DNA of 64,000 nucleotides from Parascedosporium putredinis. Lineage: Eukaryota; Ascomycota; Sordariomycetes; Microascales; Microascaceae. The translations under genes were made by a program, and so were the position numbers. This document shows positions 23,685 to 34,700 of this stretch, piece after piece. Within the stretch, counting starts at the first letter, position 1, and each line of letters starts with the position of its first letter. The notes beneath the pieces are model-generated. The model searched no databases and was not told where the DNA came from. It was given only the letters and a program-made list of their open reading frames with translations. The DNA lies in NCBI GenBank assembly GCA_949357655.1, contig CASHTG010000018.1, forward strand, positions 372,001-436,000, given 5' to 3'.

Positions 23685-24269
23685 ATGGCCGCAGCCCAGC
23701 AAACCGGGGAAGCTCCGTGGCACGAGGCCTTTGGCGAACCCAAGGCCAACGTCTCTTCAGTCCCGGCCGAGACCGTCCTCGCCGATCTCGAGGGCCAGCC
23801 CCTCGGCGCCGCTAATGCGCACCGCCGATTCTTACTCGTTGATGTTCGCCGGACTGACTGGGAAGGTGGCACCATTGCTTCTTCCATCAATTTGCCTGCG
23901 CACACCCTCTACCAGACTCGGCCCATGGTCTACCAGCTCTGCAAGCAGGCAGGCGTAGAGCTAATTATTTTCTACTGCGGTGCGTCTAGGGATTTCCTCT
24001 TCTGCCCTTTGTCCTGATCCTGTCTTCTCTTTTCCCGCCCTACACGCACTGGCCGACCACGAGGCCTGCATTACTGATTCGCTTACAGGGAGCTGCGGGG
24101 GCCGTGGGCCGAGGGCTGCCGGCTGGATGCAGGACTACCTTGACGACGTTGGCGAAAAGAAGATCCAAAGCGTGTATCTCGAGGGGGTATAAAAGGATGG
24201 GTCAAAGCCTACGGCTCAAGGGGCATGGATTGGTACGACGAAAAGGTCTGGCCTAACGCCAAGAAATAG
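23685..24269 (+). CDS. Cdc25-like / rhodanese-fold phosphatase (Ych1/Ibp1 type)
   Basis: A small rhodanese-fold protein of the fungal Ych1/Ibp1 group, related to Cdc25 and Acr2. Members have tyrosine or dual-specificity phosphatase activity and in some species arsenate reductase activity. The start MAAAQQTGEAPWHEAFGEPK is at 23685. The fold signature FLLVDVRRTDWEGGTIASSI is followed by the CX5R catalytic loop FYCGSCGGRGPRAAGW. The intron 23980-24088 (GTGCGT..CAG) falls immediately after the catalytic Cys, inside the next Gly codon. Exons 23685-23979 and 24089-24269 total 476 nt. One missing G in the run 24183-24187 gives 477 nt, or 158 residues, ending WYDEKVWPNAKK. Without that base the frame stops early after VYLEGV. 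A second Cys within the loop is unusual. Confidence 0.88.
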
Positions 24270-24677
24270 GTCCTACTTCAACCTGGACGAATGCGTAGTC
24301 TCATGCTCTTGAATTCTTCTTTATTTTGTGTATAACTCATTGAATCAGACGTACAATCCGAGGAGAATCATCCTTGGGTATCTACTCTTTTGCTTTCACT
24401 TTTCATATAGGTTTAGTGCAGCTGCTCAACCGACCGATCTTGTATCCAGGCGTTGGGGTCTCACGCACGAGACGGAACACTATAATCCCGTCGCCGGTAT
24501 TCCTCCCGGTGTACCTCTCGTTTTTGTTTAAGAGTCGGTGCATTCCCCAACGACGCATTGCGACTTAGGCATGGTGATGGCTGCCCGGAGGTTCGTTCGT
24601 TAAATGGGGAGTGCTACGCCGGCCGCTTGGATGCTCCGAAAACAGACTCCTTGACATCATTGATTTGGTTCGTTTCA
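24270..24677. other. convergent 3' intergenic region
   Basis: About 400 bp lies between the stops of the Cdc25-like gene and SmG. It looks like 3' UTR sequence and I see no gene in it. Confidence 0.6.
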
Positions 24678-25185
24678 TTATCGACCGCCGCGATCATCGC
24701 CACCGATCCTCTCAAGCGCTTCAAGCATCACGACCGAGTTTCCGCGGACAACCTAGACGCAGGCAAAAATGTTAGCTCATCTCAAGGTCCTCCTACCTAG
24801 CGGGAGAATCCAAAGGGTCAACAACGTACTACCATGCCCAGCCTGACTTTCTCTCCTCCCTCCTTCTCCTCGACAGCCTCATCGAGGACAATGTTGAGGA
24901 AGACCTGGTAATTTTGGAGTTAGTAAACTGTTCTGCCCGCCTCAGAGGGAGGACGGGGACCTGGGAACTCACATCGTAACCTCGGAGAACTCCAATGACC
25001 TTGCGGCTTCCATTGAGCTGGACAAATAGCCTCTTGTCGAGATACTGCAACGTAGCGTCAGCGGAGTACTGGCATGGCGCTGGCCCGCACGTCGAGGGGG
25101 TCAAAAGCTGCCCGCTCCAAGCGGAGCTGGTTTTGCGGAAGCGAGTCTCAAGATACCTTTTGAGTTCGGGTTGCGCGGGCGCCAT
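24678..25185 (-). CDS. smx2: Sm protein G (SmG), spliceosomal snRNP core
   Basis: SmG is one of seven Sm proteins forming the ring around U1, U2, U4 and U5 snRNAs. Four small exons are seen: 25157-25185 (MAPAQPELK..), 24973-25044 (YLDKRLFVQLNGSRKVIGVL then RGYD), 24830-24904 (VFLNIVLDEAVEEKEGGEKV then RLGMV) and 24678-24752 (VVRGNSVVMLEALERI then GGDDRGGR). Introns are 112, 68 and 77 nt, all GT..AG. Sm1 (RKVIGVLRGYD) and Sm2 (VVRGNSVVMLE) motifs are both present. Exons total 251 nt. One missing A in the run at 25158-25161, right at the exon 1 donor, restores 252 nt, or 83 residues, with the expected ELKKYLDKR junction. It is divergent from Ntr2, with 304 bp between start codons. Confidence 0.95.
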
Positions 25186-25489
25186 GTTGGGCGTAGGACT
25201 TGTCTATCAACTTGGCGGAGGCCACTGGTTAAAATAAGTCCGGGGGAAGCGACGCTAATTGAGGCCTTGTTGTGACGAAATTTGTTTGGCGGGCAATCGA
25301 TTAATGCCCATGGTGCGGCAAGCTCCATTGATGCATCGCCAAACAACCCCCAGGCTGCATCGCACGCTGTCACGTGGTGATAAGATAAGCCATTTATCTA
25401 CCGGGCTTTTGGTCTACAGCACGCATCGGCGTTAGAGTTCCGCGTCCTCTCTCTCGCATCACAACGGAAGAAGAGAAATTCAAACCACA
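25186..25489. promoter_or_regulatory. shared divergent promoter of SmG and Ntr2
   Basis: Only 304 bp separates the start codons of two divergently transcribed spliceosome genes, so it must hold both promoters and both 5' UTRs. Visible sites are CACGTG at 25371-25376, a tandem GATA element (TGATAAGATAAG, 25378-25389) and a nearby inverted TTATC. No TATA box stands out. Confidence 0.7.
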
Positions 25490-27130
25490 ATGAGTTCTTT
25501 TGGGGGCCGGCGCAAAGCCCGCGTCATCAAGGTCGACGATGCCGAAGAACCCGGAGTGGCTACCCAATCCACCACCCAAGATACCGAGTCCAGTCGTGAG
25601 TGTTTGCCCCACTTGATACATAGCTGCGCGCAGCACAATGCTGATTCGAATCACCCCTCCCTTCCGCCCTTAGTTTCTGGAAGCTGACTGTGTGCCTTTT
25701 GATTGATCCTAGCCGCACCGTCGCCAGTATTTTCAAAAGTAACGAGAAAACCCTTTCGACAGTCCGGCTTGCGCAAAAGCATAAACCTCGCCGAGGCCGA
25801 CGGCGCAGGAGACGACGAGCCCGGCAAACCAGCCTCCGCGGCGACGGCGAACTTGGGCGCAGCCACAACGACGACCACGAAAACGAAATTCGGCGATGAC
25901 GACGACGACGACGACTCTACGGGGAATGTGGTGGTGCGAGGGTCCCTGAGCCGCGCCAACTCGACGAAGCAGAAGAAGCGTAAATCCGCGTCCCGATTAT
26001 CCTTTGGCGTCCGCGCCGACGACGACGACGATGACGGCGATCAGGCCGAGACCTCGGGCCTGCGCACACCAGAGCTGCTGACACCAAAGAGAGGTGGTGA
26101 TGTTGGTTTGAAGAAAGCCATCGCACTCAAGGACCTGGCCATGCGGTCTCGGGGGAGGAGGAGCGGCCGAGGTACGACAAAGAGTACCTACAAGAACTTC
26201 AAAGCTCGACGCCCAATACCCCCAAAGATACGCCCCGGAACTCGGGGACGGAAGACGAGGACATCCACATGGACCTATCTGAGCTCGAAGGCGCCGTCGT
26301 CGTCGACTCGGCCGAGCTGGAAGCGTATTCAGGCACCGGCGGCAACGACACGGCCTCCTCTCGTATATTAACGGACGCCGAGATTCGCGAAAGAAGGAAC
26401 GCCGTGCGCGCCTGCGCCAGGAAGCGGAAGCTGACTTCATCTCCCTCGACGACGACGACAACGACCCCTTCACGAGTAGAAAGAAGGATGAAGACTCGAC
26501 CCGCCTCGTCCACGAAGACGAGAACCTGTACGAGGGCTTCGACGAGTTCGTCGACGACGGAGGCGTCGCCCTCGGCCGCAAAGCCGAGCGCGAGGCCCGC
26601 CGCCAGAAGCGCGCCGAGATGGCGTCCATGATTCAAGAGGCCGAGGGCAACTCGGACGAGGAGTCGGACGACTCCGATGCCGAGCGCCGCGTCGCCTTCG
26701 AGGCCTCCCAGTCCCGTGCTGGCATGGACGGGCTCCGTCGTCCCACGCAGAACCCAGCCGAGGCGGCCAAGCCCAAAATCACACCCTTATCCACCATGTC
26801 GGAGTGCTTGGCTGCTCTGCAGGCATCCTTCCGGCTCGCCGAGCGGGATCTCGCCGCCAAGAGCAAGGAGGTCGCCGACCTGCGGCGAGAAAGGACGGCA
26901 TCGCCGCCCGGGAAGCCGAGCTCCAGACGCTCCTCAACGAGGCAGGTGAAAAGTACCGTGCTGTCGCTGGGGCTCCTAGAGTGCAGATCGATGGCCCTAC
27001 GGACTCACCCGCTCGGCAGATATTGCCGGCGGAGTCGGCGACCGAGTTCGCTGCGGAGAGAGGGCTCGAGAGCTTCGGTACGCCGGTGGCGAAGAACGGG
27101 GCTACGGATGAAGTGGAAGGAACACCCTAA
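25490..27130 (+). CDS. ntr2: Ntr2-like spliceosome disassembly factor (NTR2 family)
   Basis: Ntr2 works with Ntr1 and the helicase Prp43 to take apart the intron-lariat spliceosome. The start MSSFGGRRKARVIKVDD (25490) has the basic N-terminus typical of fungal members. Later family-like blocks are TSGLRTPELLTPKR, RPRYDKEYLQELQSSTPNTP, LEGAVVVDSAEL, RILTDAEIRERR, LYEGFDEFVDDGGVALGRKA, and a C-terminal coiled-coil-like segment (AALQASFRLAERDLAAKSKE). Several poly-Asp tracts lie between. One intron at 25596-25712 (GTGAGT..CTAG) splits the codon before APSPVFSKV. Exons total 1,524 nt. Three -1 breaks (26151-26155, near 26398, 26890-26892) give 1,527 nt, or 508 residues. The family call is from motif memory and overall architecture. 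Confidence 0.78.
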
Positions 27131-27507
27131 AGTTACATTGTACAATTAGATGGATACGTTATATACCCTGGAAATAGGTGAACAGAGAGAGTAGAAGTTG
27201 AGAGAACAGCAGAGACTAGATCGCACGTGCAGCTTTGAGTGAAACCAAGACGGTACTACGGTACTGCTCTTGTATTGAGGAAGCCTACTTTGTGGCCTAT
27301 TATTGCATTTCGCAAACCAGACATGCTTGCCCAAAAGCCACCCTGACGCCATCATGTGCCTACCTTCCTTAGTCGGTACATGGTATGATACATTAATCGA
27401 AAACAAAAAGGTTGAGCAGACCAAAACAACGATTCAACAAAGCAAATAGAGATAAATCAATTGGAAACCCGACCAATTTCACGCCGCTCTAATCAGCAGA
27501 GAGCTCT
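27131..27507. other. convergent 3' intergenic region
   Basis: This 377 bp interval lies between the convergent Ntr2 and Vps3844-domain genes. It is A/T-rich and contains no gene that I can support. Confidence 0.6.
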
Positions 27508-28743
27508 CTACCTCTTGACCACACCAGCGCCGAGGACACCAGGAAGTGGCTCCTCGCCAATGCTGTAGAGCAGGCTAAGGGCGCCGGCGACGATGGCAAC
27601 CATGATGATGGTGAATCCAACGAAGAGAGCGAACGGAGTGCTAACGTCGCGCTTTTCGCAGATGGCGCCACCCCAGGAAAAGATCCTGTCATTTTCATCA
27701 CGAGTCCGCTTGCATTGGCAAACAAAGCAGGCGGGACCATCAGTTTTGGGGGCTCCGAACCATCCTCTGGAATATCACTAGACCACTTGTTCACGCACCA
27801 ACCGTGGCCGGAGCAGGTGTCGGTCTTGTTGACACAGGCAGCCCATGACTGGAAGCAAGCTGGGATAGCCTCGTGCTTGCCACTGCCGGCAGACCTAGAA
27901 GCGGCAAACGGCGGGGACTGGGGGTTTTCGGAAGATACGGGGATGGGGTCGGCGGACAGGACAGCTTCGACTTGGCGACGGCGGAGTGCAACGGGATGAG
28001 ACGACCAGGCGCTGATCTTGGACTTGCGGCTCATTTCGGGGAAGGCGAGAATGGTTGTCTCCATTTCGCCAGTCTCGGCATATCGCTGGAGCTTGGGTGC
28101 CGCCTTCTGAAGGGCTTCGACGAGGCCGGTATGCTATAGAAGACACAACAATTGTTAATTTCTTGAAGGATTCCTTGAATTTGTTTAAAGAATTGAAAGC
28201 AGCTACCTTCTTGGCATCATATCGAATGATCGAAGACTGTTCGGCCCAGCAGTTTTCGTCGAGAGGGTTGATGGCTCTTCCAAACTCGCATGAGCTCTCA
28301 CGGACACCAACAGTCCGAAATTCTCCATCGACAAGGTTCCTAATAGCGGCGGAGTTGGGCGCATCCTTAATGGCAAAGGACTTTTTGACACTAGGGATGA
28401 GGTCATTCATGTCACCCTCTTCCAGTCCTTCGATAATGATGAGGAGCTGCGAGGGGCTCGCTTCGATCGCTTCGAACAGAGGAGCTTCCGGTCGTCCAAA
28501 TTCATTGATGTATGAGATGGCATCTTCGGTGTTGGGGAGAGATGAGAGCTCTTGGAGGGAGGAAAAGTGCTTGTCAACGCCGAGTCGCTGCTGTAGGATC
28601 AACCTCGTTAGCTGCCTTTGGAGCTCAGGTGTCGGGCCAGCCTGCTGGGCAGTCGACTTCGATCGGAAGAGATATCCATCGGCGTTGGAATGAGCTGTCG
28701 TAAGGCCGCAGATTGATGCGACAACGGCTAGGGAGAGCTTCAT
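27508..28743 (-). CDS. Vps3844-domain type I membrane protein
   Basis: The protein has a signal peptide (MKLSLAVVASICGLTTAHS), a long lumenal region and a C-terminal Vps3844 (DUF3844) domain. That domain shows the Cys pattern CVNKTDTCSGHGWCVNKW, then CFVCQCKRTRDENDRIFSWG, and ends in a membrane helix (FALFVGFTIIMVAIVAGALS, then LLYSIGEEPLPGVLG). The domain was named for a link to vacuolar protein sorting; the family's biochemical role is not settled. Exon 1 is 28207-28743 and exon 2 is 27508-28133, with an intron of 73 nt (GTAGCT..TATAG). Exons total 1,163 nt. One missing base in the G-run at 27748-27752 gives 1,164 nt, or 387 residues. Without it the frame leaves the Cys-rich domain and loses the membrane helix. 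Expected location is ER, Golgi or vacuole membrane. Confidence 0.88.
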
Positions 28744-30181
28744 GATGATGAGCTGCTGATTGTATACCCTAATCTAAGGGGTCCAAGGATGGGAGGTGAA
28801 GCTTGGAATAATGGCTCGTTTCTTGGTTGAGAGGTGTTTTGGGGCGATACACACAAATTGCGGTTAGTCATCATACAGGCAGCAAGTTAAGGACCAGAGA
28901 CAGGGGGTGACATAACGCCGGATCCGCAAGCACTGTCTTGACTGTATTATAGGAAGACCCGAAATGTAGCAGCATTTATGACAACATGCCGCGCTTGCCA
29001 CTGTTATGGCCGCAAGGAGGCTGTCGATCGACCAACAAATTATCATTATTCTTATTTCTTTATATTGTTGCTGCCACTGATCCGCCGATGCCATTTGGCG
29101 GTTCTCTTGTCTTATGGGTAAGTGGGGGTAAGAAAAATAGATCTTTTGACTATCTCACGTTAGGATGGCAAAAGCTTAGGAGCTATCATGGTCCAATCCA
29201 ATAAGTCGACCAGGTTCAAGTTTACAGGGGCCTGGGACCTGATCTGATATGGGAGGGTATTACTGGGAAAGTTATGATCTTGAGGATTCAGTACTGTTTA
29301 TGGGCAAAAAATCATAGATATCGGGTAAAATTCGCCCATTCACAACCCACTTTCAAGGAGTGCAGAAAGATATTTCATACTCAAACGAATTCCATGAGGG
29401 AAACGTTATCGAGTCAGTCTATGATCCATACATGTACTCAAGCTTAAAGTGAAAAGGCATCAATTCAATCAAACCTCCTTACAAAGTCTTCGCCACCAAA
29501 GACCGATCCGTTAACGTGCGGCGTTGACGCATTAACACGTGATCGGTAGTCTAGCCACTGAGGTGGCTTGGAGAATTTGGTTCCGGGGCTGCGGGGCGCT
29601 GGGGCGCTGGGATTAATGGCAGGCATACTGATAGATCGACTTCAACGTCTATCGAGCAAAGTTCGACTGATGATTTCGAGGTTCGAGGCGAGGAAAAGTA
29701 ATAAGCGGTCCATCAATCCAACATCAAGACAGCCCCAAGCCTTTTAGGAAATATCACTTCGCATCCCTATAAACTTCTACAATTAAGCGATTCATCTGAG
29801 CAGCATCACATTTTCAATCCCGCACAACCGAGCCGAGGAGCGATATCAATTCCCCCGCTACACGACACCCGCCACCTTCCACGAACTACACAGTAATCGA
29901 GCGATCCCCTTGTCGACAAGACCTTCTTATCAACCCAGCAGAGCGTGCAATCCTCCAACTATATTTGACTCCCAACTGTATACCTCTCGTCCGGTAGTCG
30001 CCGGCCATACACCGCATCGCGAATTGTACCGACCCACCTATCCCCGGTGACGAGCCGAGGTCTTTGATGCACCATCACTGAGGAACAGAAACGCGACCGA
30101 CGAACTCGCTGCGAACGACCACGGGCCGCCACCAGGGCGTGCCAAAAGGGAGAACAAAATCAACTCGCCCATCGAGCCACA
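28744..30181. other. divergent intergenic region, no gene supported
   Basis: This 1.4 kb region separates two divergent starts. It contains a short GCTGGGGC-type repeat near 29590 and, in its right 300 bp, C/A-rich sequence typical of fungal 5' UTRs. I see no RNA gene. Confidence 0.55.
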
Positions 30182-31757
30182 ATGCAGCGCTTTTCGAGGC
30201 TGGCTAGGCTACGGCCTCCACCTTCCTTCGAGGCCGCGAGACATGCCGCCTCGCTGACTGCCAACCCCCATACGATCCGCGTACAAAGGTACGGTTTCAT
30301 CGACCGAGGCGTAGTGGGTTCAGGTAAGAAATCAACTCCTCTCGGCCGAGTTATCATAGAGGCCTGGCGCGCTGCTATCGTCGCTCGAGAAACTGCCCGA
30401 TCGGGCCCTTCCGGGAGTCAAAATGGCTAATTTGAACTGCTCAAACAGACGATTTATGGGCATCACATCTCTATTTCTCGGATTCTACCTTGTTAGCTCA
30501 GTCGCGATCGAAGTGGTGGACGAGGACGAGGAGGATTATGAGGGTTCTTTTCAAGATGATCGGGAAGGCGTGCGGGGAGGGCCTGAAGAAACCGCTCTCG
30601 AAGCCTTCATACCATTTCCCTTTACCGAGCAATTGATACAGCCTCCGTCCTACCATAGGGGATCCCCAGAGTGGGTAGCCTTTGACAAAATCAACAGGGA
30701 CCCCAATCTCAAGACGAAGATGAAGAGTAAGTCTTTCTGCAGGGTGTTGCTGTCGGCTGGGCCTTGCACCGGCCTATTCATGTTTGACCAGACCAGAGCT
30801 AACGAAGGTTGATAGAGGATCTCGGCGATCTCACCATGGAGGTTCTAGGCGCAAACAAGGTACTCCAAGGAAGATGGGGACAGCCATTGCGCTCCCAAGG
30901 CTGGCTCAAGCTCTCATTTCCGGTAGCTCCACACCCGGAATGGATGCAACAAGGGTACGTCACGAGAGTGGCTCATCTCCCTCTTTATCTAGCGTTTACA
31001 GTTTTTCCATTTCTATGCTGGTGCTGACGAAAGTGTTTTGGCAGCTTGCTCATCCGGAATGGTGAGATCGCATGGGCGGTGAAGCAACCAGTCGATCCTT
31101 ACGTGATTAAGATGCTCCACAACGTCCTTTGGCCGGCGCCGCTAGCCTCGGCGTTGTGGCAGTACACGAAGACTGTTACGGGCCAGGGCCTTAGTAGGTT
31201 CTTTGGCATCGATGGCACCCCAACCGCGCCGACTGCCGCTGGGGGCGTGATTATAGTCGCCGGGCCGGATGAGAGGAGGTCGCACGTTAGCCTACCGGTG
31301 AAAAGGCAGATTCCAGGCTCAACAACGACTGGAACATCCTCGACAGAACAAGGGAAGCACGTTCCTAGCCAACCAGGGGACACGGATCAGACTGCATCGC
31401 GCTCCTCCGACACCCGTAAGGACGGTGGGGCGACGGGCGAGGATAACAAAGCGCTCGGCCCCAGTCAGTCTAAGTTACTTGACATTGCACGGGCGCCTGT
31501 AGACCTGCTGCGCGACATGTCGCCGACGGCATGGGATCAGCTCGTTTTCCAAGTCCGGAGCATCTGGGCACGAGGTCGGCGCCAACCCCCGAGGCTGTGT
31601 TCAAATGTACGGCCTGATGCAAGTGGAGACTTCCAAGGCCCACGTAGTTCTCGATGTGATTGGATGGTATGATCCAAAAGTGCAGAAGTTTGACAAGCCG
31701 TCGCTGTATATTGGACTGAGGGAGCAGACGATGAAACGGCCTCCTCTCTCTTTCTAA
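30182..31757 (+). CDS. conserved-looking protein of unknown function, probably mitochondrial
   Basis: I do not recognise the family. Exon 1 (30182-30323) encodes a basic, Arg-rich N-terminus without acidic residues for the first 15 positions (MQRFSRLARLRPPPSFEAAR), which looks like a mitochondrial presequence. Exon 2 (30449-30726) carries one hydrophobic segment (MGITSLFLGFYLVSSVAIEV) followed by an acidic stretch. Exon 3 (30816-30954) and exon 4 (31045-31757) encode a compact domain (EVLGANKVLQGRWGQPLRSQ, LLIRNGEIAWAVKQPVDPYV) and an Asp/Trp-containing end (HVVLDVIGWYDPKVQKFDKP). Introns are GT..AG and phases agree for the last two. The first junction is one base short, and two more bases are missing near 31545-31548 and 31570. 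Exons total 1,272 nt, restored to 1,275 nt, or 424 residues. Confidence 0.72.
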
Positions 31758-34700
31758 TGATATGCTCTGTTATTCAACATCCCCATGGCGCATTTTTCTC
31801 CCCTTCATCTATCCCATTGTATTCTCTCATTATTTTCTTTGTCACTGCATCTGGATGGGTGTAATAGAAAGAATTCTTCGTTTAGAGAGCTGGCTAATGG
31901 TCGGCTGACCCTTTTGATAGCATTGCGCCTTTCCAAGGCTTACACATAACAAATCAATACTCATTTTGATAATCTCATGGCTAAGCCCAGTGAATCCTAG
32001 TTTGACGATTCATCCCCTTGCGTTGGCAGTGACAAACTCTTCCCGAAACACGTTGCTTGGGCCGACTCAGCCCAGCGTTTACGTATCAATACGAGTGTGC
32101 CATCGATCGAAGGAAAGCCAGCAGGAAAAAGAACACGCCTCCTCGAGTTGAGCATCCGGATGGGATGCCCAGGCAGATCCGCCAACTTTGCACCTTCACG
32201 GGGCCGTTCAGTGTAAGGTTCACTCTTGCGTCAGCCGAGACAACAAGGAGTCCACGATAATAATCGGAAATTGATCTCTCCCCAGGGCCGGGGGATGTTG
32301 GGCTGGTTTTTGTCGCGACGACGCCAAGCGGGTGGCTTAGACCTCCGTACCATCAGCACGCGACGCTCTCCGTCACGCTTCTGGCGCCCGACCTTGCTTT
32401 CATTTCAAAGAAAAGAATTTCCCGTTCTACGTTTTTTTGCCTGCCCCTCCTGGAGGGCCCTTTGATGCGTGATTTACATCGTTGGGTCACACCTCTTCTG
32501 TTTGGAGGGTGAAGGTATCACTGAAATGAAATGACGATCGGGCGGAGGCGTGAACAAAAAACAGCAGGGCGGTTCCAAACCGTCGACGGTCTTGGCGCGT
32601 CTGGCCTTTTCTTCTTTCGGTGGACAACTCGGGATGATGGGCACGCAACTGCCTTCCAGAGTAGCCTCCGAAGCAAGCCTCCTTCCTCCTTTTTTGAGGT
32701 TGTTGTTCTTTGTTTTCTCTCGATGGATAAGCTCTTGCTTGGCGAGCTCCGCACCAGCACGAGCCCATGGCTACACGAGCTCTACTTGAACAGTACAAAG
32801 GGATATGCCAGCGGGACGAGCATGTTCTTCCCCGGGGGTAGCAGGCCAGGGGGCAATTAGATGCCCCTTCTCGGGATATATAGCTCCTTGCTGTCAACTC
32901 TCGAGACAGAGCGTAATAACTTCCGGGCCCACGGGGCTATGCTTCTTGGTCAAACTGTCACGACAACCGGGAGGCGGGGTGGAATTGATGAAGCGCCGGG
33001 AAAGCGCCCACACTAGCCAGGTGCTTGCGGGTCACTATCACTTTTGGTCTACTGTAACAGAGCCTAATTGGCAATGCAAGGAAGGGGGGAAGACAAGGAC
33101 ACCACCCATCCAAAAACAAACCTAGAAGCTCTTGTTTCTTTTTGGTTTTGTTCCTGCTGATAGGAGTAATGGTCCATGATTGTCTTACATGCGGATTATC
33201 TAATGCGTCGGGGAAAAAGTGAGGTCAGAAGTTTCAAACAGGTAAACGTTCTCAAGCATTTATCTATTTGCACATGGCTAAGTGTTTGCTATTCAGTCTC
33301 CATGCTTCTACGTTTCTCCTGGGCTGCCGACGCTGCTTCTGGCACCTGAATCATCCCATGTCCGGCCAACGGAACCTTCCCTCCCGGCCTCAGCCGCAAA
33401 AGGAACGACGGTTGGAGGAGACGCAAACCCCAGGGCCACGGGGCGTCGGTACGAAAAAAATAAACGGGGGATGGCCAAGAGGTCGATCAGAGGCCGCTCA
33501 AGACGTATCAAAGAGCTGCGCCTCGTCGAAGCGTCTGGAGTTTGGATTCTAGGATAAGGGAGAGCGCCATTTTTTTCCCTTTGTTTTTCTTCCCTGATTT
33601 TCAACCCCCTCGCCTCCGCGAGGTGCCCTGCTAACTAGGGTGGAAGCTGATAGAATCCGGCGGGTGGGCCATATGGCATGTAAGTTTCAATATTTGTTGG
33701 GTGGTTTCACTGAATACTCATATGCCAAGAACTTGTTACATCATCCAATCAATGAACGGGGATAATCCACGCAAGTTTGGAGGGTGAGGCAAGAGAGGGA
33801 GAAGAAAGGGAGATACCTGACGTATGGCTTTTACGTGAATGGCGTTTGGTGTGTGCTTGGGGGAGGGGTGGTTATGTTTGGACTGGACAGATCGGAGACA
33901 AGGTGGGTGAAGGGGGCAGTGCAAGCAAGTTGTGTGGGGTGCGTGGCCCGTTGACGGTAGAACTTGAGATGAAAAGAAAATTTGCGCGCGGGACCAAGGA
34001 CAACGGGTTTAATGAACAGGGCCGGGCTTTTCAATTCGCCGGGCGCGAGATGAGCTTCCGGCTAGACGCAACACGGAGAAGGTGTTGCCATCGAACTGGA
34101 GCTATATCAAGTATGTAACGGGGAAATATTTGACGGATTGATTGCGAAGTCCGCGGGTTTGAAACCAATAGTCAATATCAGGAGGTCCGAATAAAGTGAC
34201 AAAAGAACATGATACTTTTTCAAGAAGGGGTTTCAATAAAAGAAAGAGAAAAGAAAAAAGGTAGGCTATTGCAAAAGAAACGTCGAAATGATTTCGCAGG
34301 TCGTCGTTTGATTATTCATTCAGTTCAGTTTCTTTCGTCGATCGATCAAGAATTGTATGGGCTATTGCCACGATGTTTAGCCGATTTCCTGGCTGACTGA
34401 TTGTCCGGCGGATGGAAGAAACATAATAATGCATGCAGCACGTTAGTTTTCCTGTGGGGTTAGTCCGGGCGGTCTCGGGGGCTGCCGTCAGATCGAACCG
34501 GGGTGGTGCCGGCCTCTGCCCACGGTACGTGAATAAGTGGGACGAGTTTGCATGGCGGAGCTCAGCTCGTGGCCGGAGGCCAACCATCCACGGAGAGCCC
34601 CTCACCAGATCATCTAGACGTGCAGCAGCAGGGCAAAAAGACAGGCAGTTGCCGAGAAAGAGCAAAGAACGAAGGAAACATGACCCGATTTTTGGTCATC

